In this document: positions 1 to 6,503 of the stretch, piece after piece | How the letters are laid out: every line of letters starts with the position of its first letter | Numbering within the stretch: position 1 is the first letter of the stretch | From: a bacterium | GTDB lineage: Bacteria; Patescibacteriota; UBA1384; CAJBMM01 | Assembly: GCA_027364665.1 (NCBI GenBank) | Contig: DAHXOW010000015.1 | Coordinates: 1-8,660, forward strand | Direction of reading: 5' to 3' | Length of the DNA stretch: 8,660 bases | The notes under the pieces: generated by a model | What the model was told of the DNA's origin: nothing | Seen by the model: the letters and a program-made list of their open reading frames with translations, nothing else | The model's database searches: none | Translations under genes and position numbers: made by a program

Positions 1-1438
1 AGCGTTGTTTTTGACCACCCGAAACATTAGCCCCTCCTTGCGCTACCGTGTGCTCGAAATGACCCTCGGCCTGTTGGACGAACTCCTCTGCTTGGGCAAT
101 CCGGGCTGCTTTTTTCACCGCCGCATCGCTAATATCCGGGGCTCCGTACTTAATATTACTTTCGATTGTTCCGGAAAACAGAACTCCTTTTTGAGGCGCA
201 TAACCTAACTTATGGTATAAATCCTCTAATTTATAATCCCTTACATCTATGCCATCCAGCAGAATTTGCCCCTGCGTGACGTCGTAAAAACGAGGAATTA
301 GATTGATCAAAGTTGACTTACCGCTGCCGGTTCCACCGATAATTGCCGTGGTCTGACCTGGCTGGGCCACAAATGAAATATTCTTGATAATTGGAGCGTC
401 CGCTTCGTTATAAGAAAAGGTCACGTTTCTGAACTCAACCTGCCCCTTTAACTTCTCATTAGTCGGAGACGCCGATTTTTTAGGATCGCCAATACTCGGT
501 ACGGTATCTATCACTTCGAAAACTCGATTGGCAGAAACAGCTGCCCTCGGAACCATAATGAATATAATCGAAACCATCAGGAAAGACATGATCACTTGCA
601 TTGCATATTGCATGAAGGCAATCATATTGCCTATCTGCAAACTAGATGAGGCTACCAAGTGCGCACCAACCCAGATAATGGCCAAAGCGGTAATATTAAA
701 AATTAACATCATTAACGGCTGCATAACGACCATTAAACGATTTACAAATAAATTTGCATTGGTTAAATCAACATTAACTTTTTCAAATTTATCTTTTTCA
801 AGTCGTTCATTATCAAAAGCCCTAATCACTCTTAAACCGGTCAAATTCTGTCTGGTAACCAAGTTAAGCTTGTCAACTAATTTCTGCAGGATTGCAAATT
901 TCGGCAAGGCGATCGAAAACAAAACAATAATGATGCCTACCAAAACAATCACCGCCAAACCAATCAACCAACTCATAGACGGGGCAAGATTATAAGCTTT
1001 GATAATTGCCCAAATGCCCATAATAGGTGCTTGTAAAATCATCCGCAAAATAAACACTAAGACAGTTTGCACCTGTTGAATATCATTAGTTGAACGGGTA
1101 ATCAAAGAGGCGGTCGAAAAGCGATTGAATTCTACTAAAGAAAAACTTTCTACTCGAGAAAAAACGTTTTCTCTCATGTCTCTTGAAACAGCGGAAGCGA
1201 TGAACGAAGCGCAGTATGCTACTCCGACCGTTGCGACTGCCCCACCCAGAGCTACCAACAACATTTTTGTTCCCGTATCGATTATTACGCTGTTATTTTT
1301 TAGAACGATGCCCTGATTAATAATAGTGGCCATGTAATCAGGTAGCTGTAAGCTGGCAGCCGCAGTAATATAAACTAACACCACCAGCAATAGGGCCAAG
1401 CCCCAATATTTTTTGATATAAAAAAAAGTTTTGAGCAT
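1..1438 (-). CDS. ABC transporter, fused permease/ATPase half-transporter (3' end missing)
   Basis: Reading the minus strand from ATG 1438 gives 479 residues before the window ends. About residues 1-320 form a type I exporter membrane domain: several hydrophobic segments, an N-terminal LQLPDYMATIINQGI stretch, and the intracellular-loop motif RQNLTGLRVIRAF. The nucleotide-binding domain follows, with Walker A GGTGSGKST at 368-376, the Q-loop glutamine near 416 (YAPQKGVLFSGTI) and the signature VSGGQ at 472-476. The window stops there, so Walker B, the D-loop and the H-loop are not visible. The N-terminal pattern is that of drug/lipid exporters such as the YfiB/YfiC and LmrA types, often encoded as tandem pairs forming heterodimers; a partner gene just beyond the left edge is likely (inference). 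The gene starts 42 bases after the Nudix stop codon and probably shares its transcript. I see no good Shine-Dalgarno sequence; a small hairpin sits just upstream. The substrate cannot be read from the sequence. Confidence 0.95.
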   Translation of the reverse strand, partial: MLKTFFYIKKYWGLALLLVVLVYITAAASLQLPDYMATIINQGIVLKNNSVIIDTGTKMLLVALGGAVATVGVAYCASFIASAVSRDMRENVFSRVESFSLVEFNRFSTASLITRSTNDIQQVQTVLVFILRMILQAPIMGIWAIIKAYNLAPSMSWLIGLAVIVLVGIIIVLFSIALPKFAILQKLVDKLNLVTRQNLTGLRVIRAFDNERLEKDKFEKVNVDLTNANLFVNRLMVVMQPLMMLIFNITALAIIWVGAHLVASSSLQIGNMIAFMQYAMQVIMSFLMVSIIFIMVPRAAVSANRVFEVIDTVPSIGDPKKSASPTNEKLKGQVEFRNVTFSYNEADAPIIKNISFVAQPGQTTAIIGGTGSGKSTLINLIPRFYDVTQGQILLDGIDVRDYKLEDLYHKLGYAPQKGVLFSGTIESNIKYGAPDISDAAVKKAARIAQAEEFVQQAEGHFEHTVAQGGANVSGGQKQR

Positions 1439-1450
1439 GTATTATTCTGG

Positions 1451-1465
1451 CAGTTAGAGTAACTG
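1451..1465 (-). repeat. Small inverted repeat upstream of the ABC transporter start
   Basis: CAGTTA, a three-base loop, then TAACTG: a perfect 6-bp stem, 12 bases before the ABC transporter ATG and 15 bases after the Nudix stop codon. No T-tract follows on the minus strand, so it is not a classical terminator. It could be a weak translational or mRNA-stability element, or chance. Confidence 0.3.
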
Positions 1466-1480
1466 ATTCGTGGGAAAAGA

Positions 1481-1933
1481 TCAAGAGTTTAATGTAAGGT
1501 ACTTATCAATTCTTACAAGCAATTTTCCGGCACTGGAGTTTCGAAAAAGCGGCAACGCCTCTTTTAGAGTAAACCAACCCGCTTTTGTGATTTCGTTTTT
1601 TGGAATAGTTATTCCATTTTTTTTCGAAGTCTTTGCCAAATAATACACAACGTGTTTATAAACAAGCTGGCCATTTTTAAATAGTTGGTAACGGTCAATA
1701 AAATATTTGCTTCCAACGGGCTTAAAATCGGTTATTCCTGTTTCTTCCTTAAGTTCACGAATCCTGGCCTGTTGAGCTTTTTCTCCTGGATCAGGGTGTC
1801 CTTTCGGAAACGACCAACTACCGCTTGACAACTGTTTAACTAGTAGATACCACCGGCAATCACCTTGCTCAGCAAATACGACAAAACCGTACGAACGATC
1901 CCTGATTATTTGCTTAAATCCAATCTCTTTCAT
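1481..1933 (-). CDS. Nudix hydrolase, bis(5'-nucleosyl)-tetraphosphatase (Ap4A hydrolase)-like
   Basis: This is a complete 150-residue cytoplasmic protein. It carries a perfect Nudix box, GX5EX7REUXEEXGU, at residues 45-67: G45, E51, then RELKEETGI. The residues leading into it, SGSWSFPKGHPDPGE, and the N-terminal SYGFVVF strand are typical of the asymmetrical diadenosine tetraphosphatase (NUDT2-like) group, which cleaves Ap4A to ATP and AMP using divalent metal held by the REUXEE glutamates. The length matches that group. The start at 1933 is supported by GGAAAG at 1939-1944, five bases upstream. It is divergent from the pilin gene with a 66-base gap and is followed by the ABC transporter gene on the same strand. 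The Nudix fold is certain; the substrate is inferred from resemblance and could be another nucleoside polyphosphate. Confidence 0.93.
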   Translation of the reverse strand: MKEIGFKQIIRDRSYGFVVFAEQGDCRWYLLVKQLSSGSWSFPKGHPDPGEKAQQARIRELKEETGITDFKPVGSKYFIDRYQLFKNGQLVYKHVVYYLAKTSKKNGITIPKNEITKAGWFTLKEALPLFRNSSAGKLLVRIDKYLTLNS

Positions 1934-1984
1934 GTCTTCTTTCCGATCTTTTATTCACAGCTTTTAATGGTTGACTCATTTATC

Positions 1985-1990
1985 TACAAT
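1985..1990 (+). promoter_or_regulatory. Candidate -10 element for the pilin gene
   Basis: TACAAT lies nine bases before the pilin ATG at 2000. Only a poor -35 (TTTTAA, 1962-1967) stands 17 bases upstream. A transcript from here would start within a few bases of the ATG, and no Shine-Dalgarno sequence is present, so the message could be leaderless or nearly so. The prediction is weak. Confidence 0.3.
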
Positions 1991-1999
1991 GGTATAGAC

Positions 2000-2500
2000 A
2001 TGCGCCAACACGGATTCACATTAATAGAATTGTTAATCGTTATCGCAATTATCGGCGTTCTGGCAGCTATTGCCCTCAACGAAACTCAAAATGCTAAAAA
2101 AAGAGCAGTTGACTCCGCAAGCAGGACCGCCACTCAGGACCTTCTGCAGTCTTGGATATCGTATTCTTCTGATCACGGTGATTTCTATACTCCAGCCAAT
2201 AGCCCTCAAACCACTTTCTCTACCAGTAACGTCGGAAGCTCCGGAGGCAATGGGTTAGTTGGCGTTTTAATTCAAAATAATGAATTAAGAAGCGATTACG
2301 ACACCAATAACAAATATATCGCTTATACCGGCGACCAGGCAAATAACAATTTGTTTGATTCGTCAAAAATCGGAGTAGCTACGCAATTAACCGTTAACGG
2401 GGCACAAACCGGATCAGCAGGAGTATATGCCTCTGGACAGTTAGGCGTATTCATCATTCCTCCGAGTACTTATCTCTGGTTTGTCGCTACGGTGCAATGA
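2000..2500 (+). CDS. Type IV prepilin / pseudopilin (166 residues)
   Basis: The protein opens MRQHG, then FTLIELLIVIAIIGVLAAIAL. This is a class III prepilin leader of five residues ending in glycine, a phenylalanine as mature residue 1, glutamate at mature position 5, and a long hydrophobic helix. PilD-type prepilin peptidase would cut after G5 and methylate F6, and the subunit would assemble into a type IV pilus or pseudopilus via its N-terminal helix. The rest is a polar globular head rich in Ser, Asn, Gly and Thr, with no cysteine, so there is no disulfide loop. I chose ATG 2000 because it gives the short leader; the open frame extends upstream to 1865, but that part runs antisense to the Nudix gene and would bury the leader. 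No other pilus gene lies nearby, so it is an orphan (major or minor) pilin. No terminator separates it from the next promoter. Confidence 0.92.
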   Translation: MRQHGFTLIELLIVIAIIGVLAAIALNETQNAKKRAVDSASRTATQDLLQSWISYSSDHGDFYTPANSPQTTFSTSNVGSSGGNGLVGVLIQNNELRSDYDTNNKYIAYTGDQANNNLFDSSKIGVATQLTVNGAQTGSAGVYASGQLGVFIIPPSTYLWFVATVQ

Positions 2501-2506
2501 TATAAT
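2498..2506 (+). promoter_or_regulatory. Extended -10 promoter of the DedA-hydrolase-glycosyltransferase operon
   Basis: TGATATAAT: a consensus TATAAT at 2501-2506 with the upstream TGn of an extended -10. The TG belongs to the pilin stop codon. No good -35 is present at the usual distance; TTGTCG at 2481 is too close (14 bases), as expected for an extended -10 promoter. Transcription should begin near 2513. Confidence 0.5.
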
Positions 2507-2512
2507 ACCAGC

Positions 2513-2548
2513 ATGTTAATGCATAATTTCCAATGTCTGCCTCTTTAA
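2513..2548 (+). other. Possible 11-codon leader ORF overlapping the DedA start
   Basis: ATG 2513 stands exactly six bases after the TATAAT box, where the transcript is predicted to start. It encodes MLMHNFQCLPL and ends with TAA at 2546-2548, 13 bases inside the DedA gene, in another frame. If translated as a leaderless ORF it could bring ribosomes to the DedA start, which has no Shine-Dalgarno sequence. It may equally be chance. Confidence 0.2.
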
Positions 2549-3123
2549 ACGATATCATTTATTGGATCAGCCACTATGGATATTGGGTCCTGTTCCCATT
2601 AGTTGTTGTTGAAGGCCCTATCAGTACAGTAATTGCCGGTGCTTTGGCTGCTATTGGGGCGTTTGATTTTTGGGCCGCTTATTTGGTTGTGACCATCGCC
2701 GATATTACCGGGGACACATTGTATTATGCTGCCGGACGTTTGGGTGGCGAATCATTTGTCAGACGCTACGGTCACTTTTTCGGCTTAGACATAAAAACAA
2801 TTGAGAATCTCAAAAATCACTTTGACCGCCATGCAGGAAAAACGCTATTTATTGGCAAGGTTTCTCACGGAATAGGAGGAGTTTTTTTGGTCGCGGCAGG
2901 GTTAGCGGATTTACCTTTTAATATTTTTCTTGGTTATGACCTGATTGCAACGTTATTCAAGTCTTTGCTTCTTTTATCGATAGGTTACTATTTCAGCCGT
3001 GATTTATACAGGGTAAATGCCTTTCTACAAGTATTGGCTTTGGTATTACTGGCTTTGCTGGTAACTTTTTTCGTTTGGTATCGATTCGGCCAAAAAAAAT
3101 CCGAGAACAGCAAAAATGATTGA
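2533..3123 (+). CDS. DedA-family (SNARE-associated / VTT domain) integral membrane protein
   Basis: This is a 196-residue, strongly hydrophobic protein of the DedA fold. Characters of the family are visible: the N-terminal VVVEGP (E27-P29) re-entrant region followed by IAGALAAIGAF, then GDTLYYAAGRLGG (60-72), an amphipathic segment with FDRHAGKTLFIGK (97-109), and HGIGG..LVAAGL (112-124). C-terminal membrane helices and a charged tail (GQKKSENSKND) follow. DedA proteins act in the cytoplasmic membrane; some family members move undecaprenyl phosphate or phospholipids across the bilayer. The second motif reads GKVSHGIGG rather than the common FxRFxPxxR, which marks a divergent subfamily. ATG 2533 is the first possible start because TAA at 2524 closes the frame; no Shine-Dalgarno sequence precedes it. 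It is first in a four-gene overlapping operon, sharing 8 bases with the hydrolase, which suggests a role in moving a lipid made or used by its neighbours (inference). Confidence 0.87.
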   Translation: MSASLNDIIYWISHYGYWVLFPLVVVEGPISTVIAGALAAIGAFDFWAAYLVVTIADITGDTLYYAAGRLGGESFVRRYGHFFGLDIKTIENLKNHFDRHAGKTLFIGKVSHGIGGVFLVAAGLADLPFNIFLGYDLIATLFKSLLLLSIGYYFSRDLYRVNAFLQVLALVLLALLVTFFVWYRFGQKKSENSKND

Positions 3124-3949
3124 CAGATCTCCAATCACCGAAGAAGTCATTGCTAATAAAGGCAATCTTTATTACTACAAATGTCAAACAAGCTCGCAAA
3201 AACCAACGGTCGTTTTACTACATGGTTTATCCGCTAATCACACAACATGGAAAGAGATGATGCTCGCGCTTGCAGAATCCGGTTATTCAAGCCTTGCCCC
3301 CGATATGCGTGGCCACGGACAATCGGATAAAAGTAAATGCTTTGGTCGATACACCTTTCCCTCGTTATCATCAGATTTGTTTCGAACGATAAACAGAGAA
3401 ACCAAAAATCCGGTCATTTTAATCGGTTATTCATATGGCGGCGTTTTGGCTCTGCAATATGCTTTAGATCACCCCGAATCAGTGTCAAGAATGATCCTAA
3501 TAAGCACAAACTATACCAGTCCTCTACGTTATAAACACTTGCAGTTCTTGGCTTGGCCGCTTTATTTAGCTGTTACATTATTGTCTTTTCTGCTAATCTG
3601 GCAAAGGAGAAAAAGATATTTTTATTTTGACAACCTGATTCCTAGAAGCTATTGGCAGTCGGTGTGGATAGGGATCAATACCATGCCATATTCGGTAAAT
3701 TTATGGATGTTGTCACAGATGGTAAAATTTGATTTTCGCCACCGTTTATCAGCACTGCGATTTCCGGTTTTGATTATCAGATCCAGTGCGGACCCCTTCG
3801 TCACCGAAAAAGAGAATAGACACATGGTTAATGAATTACTACAAGGTAAGCTAGTAGAAATTAGACGCTCCAGCCATTTTTTGGCCACTAGGTCTCAAGC
3901 CAAGATTGCGGGTGTCGTTTTAAAATTCTTGAGGCAATATGCGAATTGA
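3116..3949 (+). CDS. Alpha/beta hydrolase (serine hydrolase) with hydrophobic lid
   Basis: A 277-residue alpha/beta-hydrolase fold protein. Visible are the oxyanion-hole motif LLHG (H36-G37), the DMRGHGQSD strand-loop (63-71), the nucleophile elbow GYSYGG with Ser106, a probable acid Asp226 in RSSADPFV, and the catalytic His254 in RSSHFL. The triad is therefore intact. The lid region between elbow and acid contains a long apolar run at about 144-162 (FLAWPLYLAVTLLSFLLIW) followed by basic RRKR, which would suit membrane association and a lipid-like substrate. There is no signal peptide. Its start lies inside the DedA gene (8-base overlap) and its end overlaps the glycosyltransferase by 11 bases, so translation is probably coupled. 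Within this operon an acyl-ester or lysophospholipase-type activity on membrane lipid is plausible, but the substrate cannot be read from sequence; the family also includes peroxidases, esterases and C-C hydrolases. Confidence 0.9.
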   Translation: MIDRSPITEEVIANKGNLYYYKCQTSSQKPTVVLLHGLSANHTTWKEMMLALAESGYSSLAPDMRGHGQSDKSKCFGRYTFPSLSSDLFRTINRETKNPVILIGYSYGGVLALQYALDHPESVSRMILISTNYTSPLRYKHLQFLAWPLYLAVTLLSFLLIWQRRKRYFYFDNLIPRSYWQSVWIGINTMPYSVNLWMLSQMVKFDFRHRLSALRFPVLIIRSSADPFVTEKENRHMVNELLQGKLVEIRRSSHFLATRSQAKIAGVVLKFLRQYAN

Positions 3950-5117
3950 TATTTTCAGCGATGCCTTTCCTCCACAGGTTTCCGGAGTAGCCAACGTTGT
4001 CAACAACTCCGCGAAAGAACTGGCCAAACTCGGTCATAAAGTCAGAGTTTTTACGGTTTCCAGCAAAATGTCTTCCGGCCGAAAAGTGTGCCAGAAAGAC
4101 GGCTTTAGTTTAGTTGAAACTCCTTCGTTTCCGGCTTTAGTTTATTCCAAAGCCCGTCTTTCATTGCCGATAGGATTAACTTTAAGTTATTTAAAGCACG
4201 ACCGTCCAGACATAATTCACACGCATACACCGTTTGCCATTGGCTGGGAGGCCATCGAAGCGGCAAAAATCTACAAACTGCCGATTATCGGAACTCATCA
4301 TACTTTTTTCAATCATTACCTTAAACACGCTCATTTGGACAACCGAATGGGTGAAAGATTAGCCTGGAAATATACCGTTAATTACTACAATCGTTGTGAT
4401 ATGGTTATTAGCCCTAGCCAATCACTGGCCAAAGAGCTGGTGTTGTATGGTCTAAAAAAACCAATAGCCGTTTTGCCAAATGCAATAGATACGAACCTGT
4501 TTAAACCGTGTCAGAACGCGCAAACCAAAAACAAATTAAGAGAAAAATACGGCATCAGCGGATTCTGTTTAGGCTACATGGGACGCTTGAGCTATGAAAA
4601 AAGTGTCGGTCAAGTCTTACAGGCGGCAGCCGAAGCTAAAAAACACCTTCCCGATCTCCATTTGATCATCATCGGCGATGGCCCGGAAAAAGCTAAATTA
4701 AAACGTTTGGCTCGTCACCTAAAAATGGATAGCTATATCACTTTTACCGGTTTTTTGTACGGACAGGAACTGGTCAACGCTTTACAGACTTTAGATCTTT
4801 TTATCACTGCTTCTAAAACCGAAAACATGCCATTAGCCGTACTTGAAACAATGGCTTGCGGACTACCGGGCATAGCGGTTGACACTTTAGGTTTACCTGA
4901 AATGATTGACGATCAGGTCAATGGCTATCTTGTTAAACCAGATAATATTGCACAAATGGCCGAACAAATTGAACATCTGGCTAAGCAATCGAAGCTCTTG
5001 TCGACATTCGGTGAAAATAGCAGAAAAATGGCTCTTGAATACTCTTTGCCGAGAAACGCTTTGTCCCTGGAAAATATTTACAAACAGATTATCGATCAAA
5101 AGAAATCCGCTAAATGA
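3939..5117 (+). CDS. GT4 glycosyltransferase, monoglycosyl-diacylglycerol synthase (alMGS)-like
   Basis: A 392-residue GT-B glycosyltransferase of family GT4. The N-terminal acceptor domain begins with FPPQVSGVANVV (10-21), then HTHTP (94-98) and GTHHT (118-122). The C-terminal sugar-nucleotide domain has GRLSYEKS (215-222), IIGDGPEKAKL, FTGFLYGQEL, and the E-x7-E motif of retaining GT4 enzymes with E295 and E303 (TENMPLAVLETMACG). The opening motif and layout are those of the alpha-monoglucosyldiacylglycerol synthase group and related PimB/MgtA-like enzymes, which add a hexose from a nucleotide sugar to a membrane lipid at the cytoplasmic face. GAGG at 3931-3934, four bases upstream, supports the start. 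It overlaps the hydrolase by 11 bases and the next glycosyltransferase by 4 (ATGA). The fold and retaining mechanism are secure; the lipid acceptor is inferred from resemblance and the paired gene. Confidence 0.92.
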   Translation: MRIDIFSDAFPPQVSGVANVVNNSAKELAKLGHKVRVFTVSSKMSSGRKVCQKDGFSLVETPSFPALVYSKARLSLPIGLTLSYLKHDRPDIIHTHTPFAIGWEAIEAAKIYKLPIIGTHHTFFNHYLKHAHLDNRMGERLAWKYTVNYYNRCDMVISPSQSLAKELVLYGLKKPIAVLPNAIDTNLFKPCQNAQTKNKLREKYGISGFCLGYMGRLSYEKSVGQVLQAAAEAKKHLPDLHLIIIGDGPEKAKLKRLARHLKMDSYITFTGFLYGQELVNALQTLDLFITASKTENMPLAVLETMACGLPGIAVDTLGLPEMIDDQVNGYLVKPDNIAQMAEQIEHLAKQSKLLSTFGENSRKMALEYSLPRNALSLENIYKQIIDQKKSAK

Positions 5118-6127
5118 AAATTTGCGTTTATCTCGAATATTATCACTTTGCCGGCGGTCGGATGTTTAAAAATGTCGGCACCGGTATCCTTTCCTCATAC
5201 CATAATCAAATTTCCATCTTAAAACATTTGGGCATAGATTACACGGAAAACGTCAATGACAATTATGACATTTTTCAATGCAGTGCCCCTTGGTTACGCT
5301 CAATTTTTCTAATGAAAAGAGCAAAAAGAAGGGGTAAAAAAGTTATTGTTTGGTCTCATACCACCGTTGAGGACTCGATCCAAGTCTTCCGTCTCGTCAA
5401 ATACATTGCTCCGATATATCGCCTTTATCTTACCCGTGCCTATAATTTAGCGGATTTAATTTTCGCTCCCACCGAATATACCAAATCATTACTGGTCGGA
5501 TACGGAATTCCAGCAAATAAAATTATTCCGATGTCCAACGGAGTTGATTTAAGCCATTTTTACCAAGATCCGCAAAAAAGAATTACGGGAAGAAAAAAGT
5601 ACGACCTGAGTCGTCTGTCGGTAATTACCGTTTCACTGGCTATCCCGAGAAAAGGAATAAACACCTTCGTAAAATTGGCGAGGGATTTTCCGGATTTACA
5701 GTTTCGTTGGTACGGCAAAATCTACAACAGCCTGATTGCGGAATCTTTACCTAATAACCTACCGGATAACATCAAATTTACCGGCTTTGTCCCTGATATC
5801 TTAGAAAGTTATTGCTCTGGGGATATTTTTGTTTTTCCGTCATATGAAGAAAACGAGGGCATGGCGATACTAGAAGCGGCCTCAATCGGCCTGCCTATAT
5901 TAGTCAGAGATATACCGGTATATAACGGCTGGCTGGAAAATGGGAAAAATTGCCTCAAAGCAAAAAATGACCGTGAATTCAAAGAAGACTTGAAAAAATT
6001 AATCGATAATCCGACTCTACGACAGCAACTCGGCAACAACGCCCTAAAACTAGCTCAAGCAAAATCCATTGAGGCGGTTGCCACAAAAACAAAACAAATT
6101 TATCGCGAACTATTGAAGAATCAGTGA
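5114..6127 (+). CDS. GT4 glycosyltransferase, diglycosyl-diacylglycerol synthase (CpoA/alDGS)-like
   Basis: A 337-residue GT-B, GT4-type enzyme. Its shape follows the streptococcal CpoA type: a short N-terminal domain starting MKICVYLEYYHF, then KRAKRRGKKVIVWSHTTVED, ADLIFAPTEYTKSLL, MSNGVDLSHFY, a donor-domain entry PRKGI (R179-G181), the motif EENEGMAILE with E246-x7-E254, and LVRDIPVYNGW (about 264-274). CpoA-like enzymes add the second hexose to monoglucosyl-diacylglycerol, giving the diglycosyl lipid that controls bilayer curvature. Here it follows the presumed first-step enzyme with an ATGA start/stop overlap, matching the order of the tandem pairs known in Firmicutes. It ends the operon, and its stop codon abuts the stop of the convergent small membrane gene with no spacer. 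An alternative is a role in another surface glycan or glycolipid; the family call is firm, the exact sugar unknown. Confidence 0.9.
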   Translation: MKICVYLEYYHFAGGRMFKNVGTGILSSYHNQISILKHLGIDYTENVNDNYDIFQCSAPWLRSIFLMKRAKRRGKKVIVWSHTTVEDSIQVFRLVKYIAPIYRLYLTRAYNLADLIFAPTEYTKSLLVGYGIPANKIIPMSNGVDLSHFYQDPQKRITGRKKYDLSRLSVITVSLAIPRKGINTFVKLARDFPDLQFRWYGKIYNSLIAESLPNNLPDNIKFTGFVPDILESYCSGDIFVFPSYEENEGMAILEAASIGLPILVRDIPVYNGWLENGKNCLKAKNDREFKEDLKKLIDNPTLRQQLGNNALKLAQAKSIEAVATKTKQIYRELLKNQ

Positions 6128-6382
6128 TTATTTTTTCTTATTGACGAAAGCGTTGTAGAAGTATGCAGTAATGACACCGGCTATGGCGCCATCAATAAAG
6201 CCCCAAATAGCACCAATGATCCCACCAACAAACCCCGGCTTAAAACCAATATAAAGATTAGCCAAACCATTGACCCATCCAGACCCCCAACCGGTTGGAG
6301 CTATCCAACCCAAAAAGAGCATATAAACACCCCAGGTAATGCCCAGACCGAGAGCCATGCCCTTAATACTCATTTTCTCCAT
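6128..6382 (-). CDS. Small glycine-rich membrane protein, 'bacteriophage holin'-like family
   Basis: Protein of 84 residues from ATG 6382. Two or more hydrophobic segments are visible: GMALGLGITWGVYMLFLGWIA, then after GWVNGLANLYIGFKPG the segment GGIIGAIWGFIDGAIAGVITAYFYNAF, ending NKKK. I recognise the pattern (G.TWG...LFLG..A..GWG....L...YIG..P...G.IIG.IWGF.DG) from small proteins annotated as 'bacteriophage holin' in archaea and uncultivated bacteria. They usually sit outside prophages and have no proven lytic role, and no phage gene is visible here. The frame opens at 6397, but AGGAGG (6387-6392) lies between that ATG and the one at 6382, and the predicted transcript starts near 6396. 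I therefore take 6382 as the start (spacing 4). ATG 6373 (spacing 13) is a less likely alternative. It is monocistronic and convergent with the glycosyltransferase operon with zero gap. Confidence 0.8.
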   Translation of the reverse strand: MEKMSIKGMALGLGITWGVYMLFLGWIAPTGWGSGWVNGLANLYIGFKPGFVGGIIGAIWGFIDGAIAGVITAYFYNAFVNKKK

Positions 6383-6397
6383 CTTGCCTCCTTTCAT

Positions 6398-6481
6398 AAC
6401 CGATTATAGATCTGTTAATTTTCTTGTAAACCAGCACGGAGTGTCTACTATGTGTTTGGACCCGTTCAAAACCGATTACAG
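6398..6481. repeat. 12-bp direct repeat in the divergent intergenic region
   Basis: AACCGATTATAG (6398-6409) and AACCGATTACAG (6470-6481) match at 11 of 12 bases in the same orientation, 72 bases apart. The first copy overlaps the -10 box of the small membrane protein gene; the second lies 22 bases upstream of the candidate -35 of the zinc-ribbon Nudix gene. A shared operator is possible, but two copies are too few for confidence. Confidence 0.25.
6403..6430 (-). promoter_or_regulatory. Promoter of the small membrane protein gene
   Basis: On the minus strand, TTTACA (6430-6425), a 16-base spacer, then a perfect TATAAT (6408-6403). Transcription should start near 6396, leaving a leader of about 14 bases that contains AGGAGG. 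This placement excludes the ATG at 6397 as the start. Confidence 0.65.
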
Positions 6482-6503
6482 CAGCGGGGAGGACCGGCCC
6501 TAC

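Noticed and set aside
528..1316. Plus-strand open frames of 155 and 63 codons inside the ABC transporter.
   Set aside because: They are antisense to a gene with clear membrane-domain and ATPase motifs, and their translations have no recognisable features.
1971..1998. TTGACT with TATAGA at 16-base spacing as the pilin promoter.
   Set aside because: Transcription would start several bases inside the pilin gene, after its ATG.
1865..1999. Upstream extension of the pilin reading frame (45 extra codons).
   Set aside because: It runs antisense to the Nudix gene and would bury the short class III leader; ATG 2000 gives the standard five-residue leader.
6119..6136. Terminator for the glycosyltransferase operon: AATC-AGT-GATT followed by A and six T's.
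   Set aside because: The stem is only four AT-rich base pairs with a three-base loop, too weak to call, though the T-run may help transcripts end here.
6383..6397. Start of the small membrane protein at ATG 6397.
   Set aside because: The predicted transcript starts near 6396 and the AGGAGG lies downstream of this ATG.
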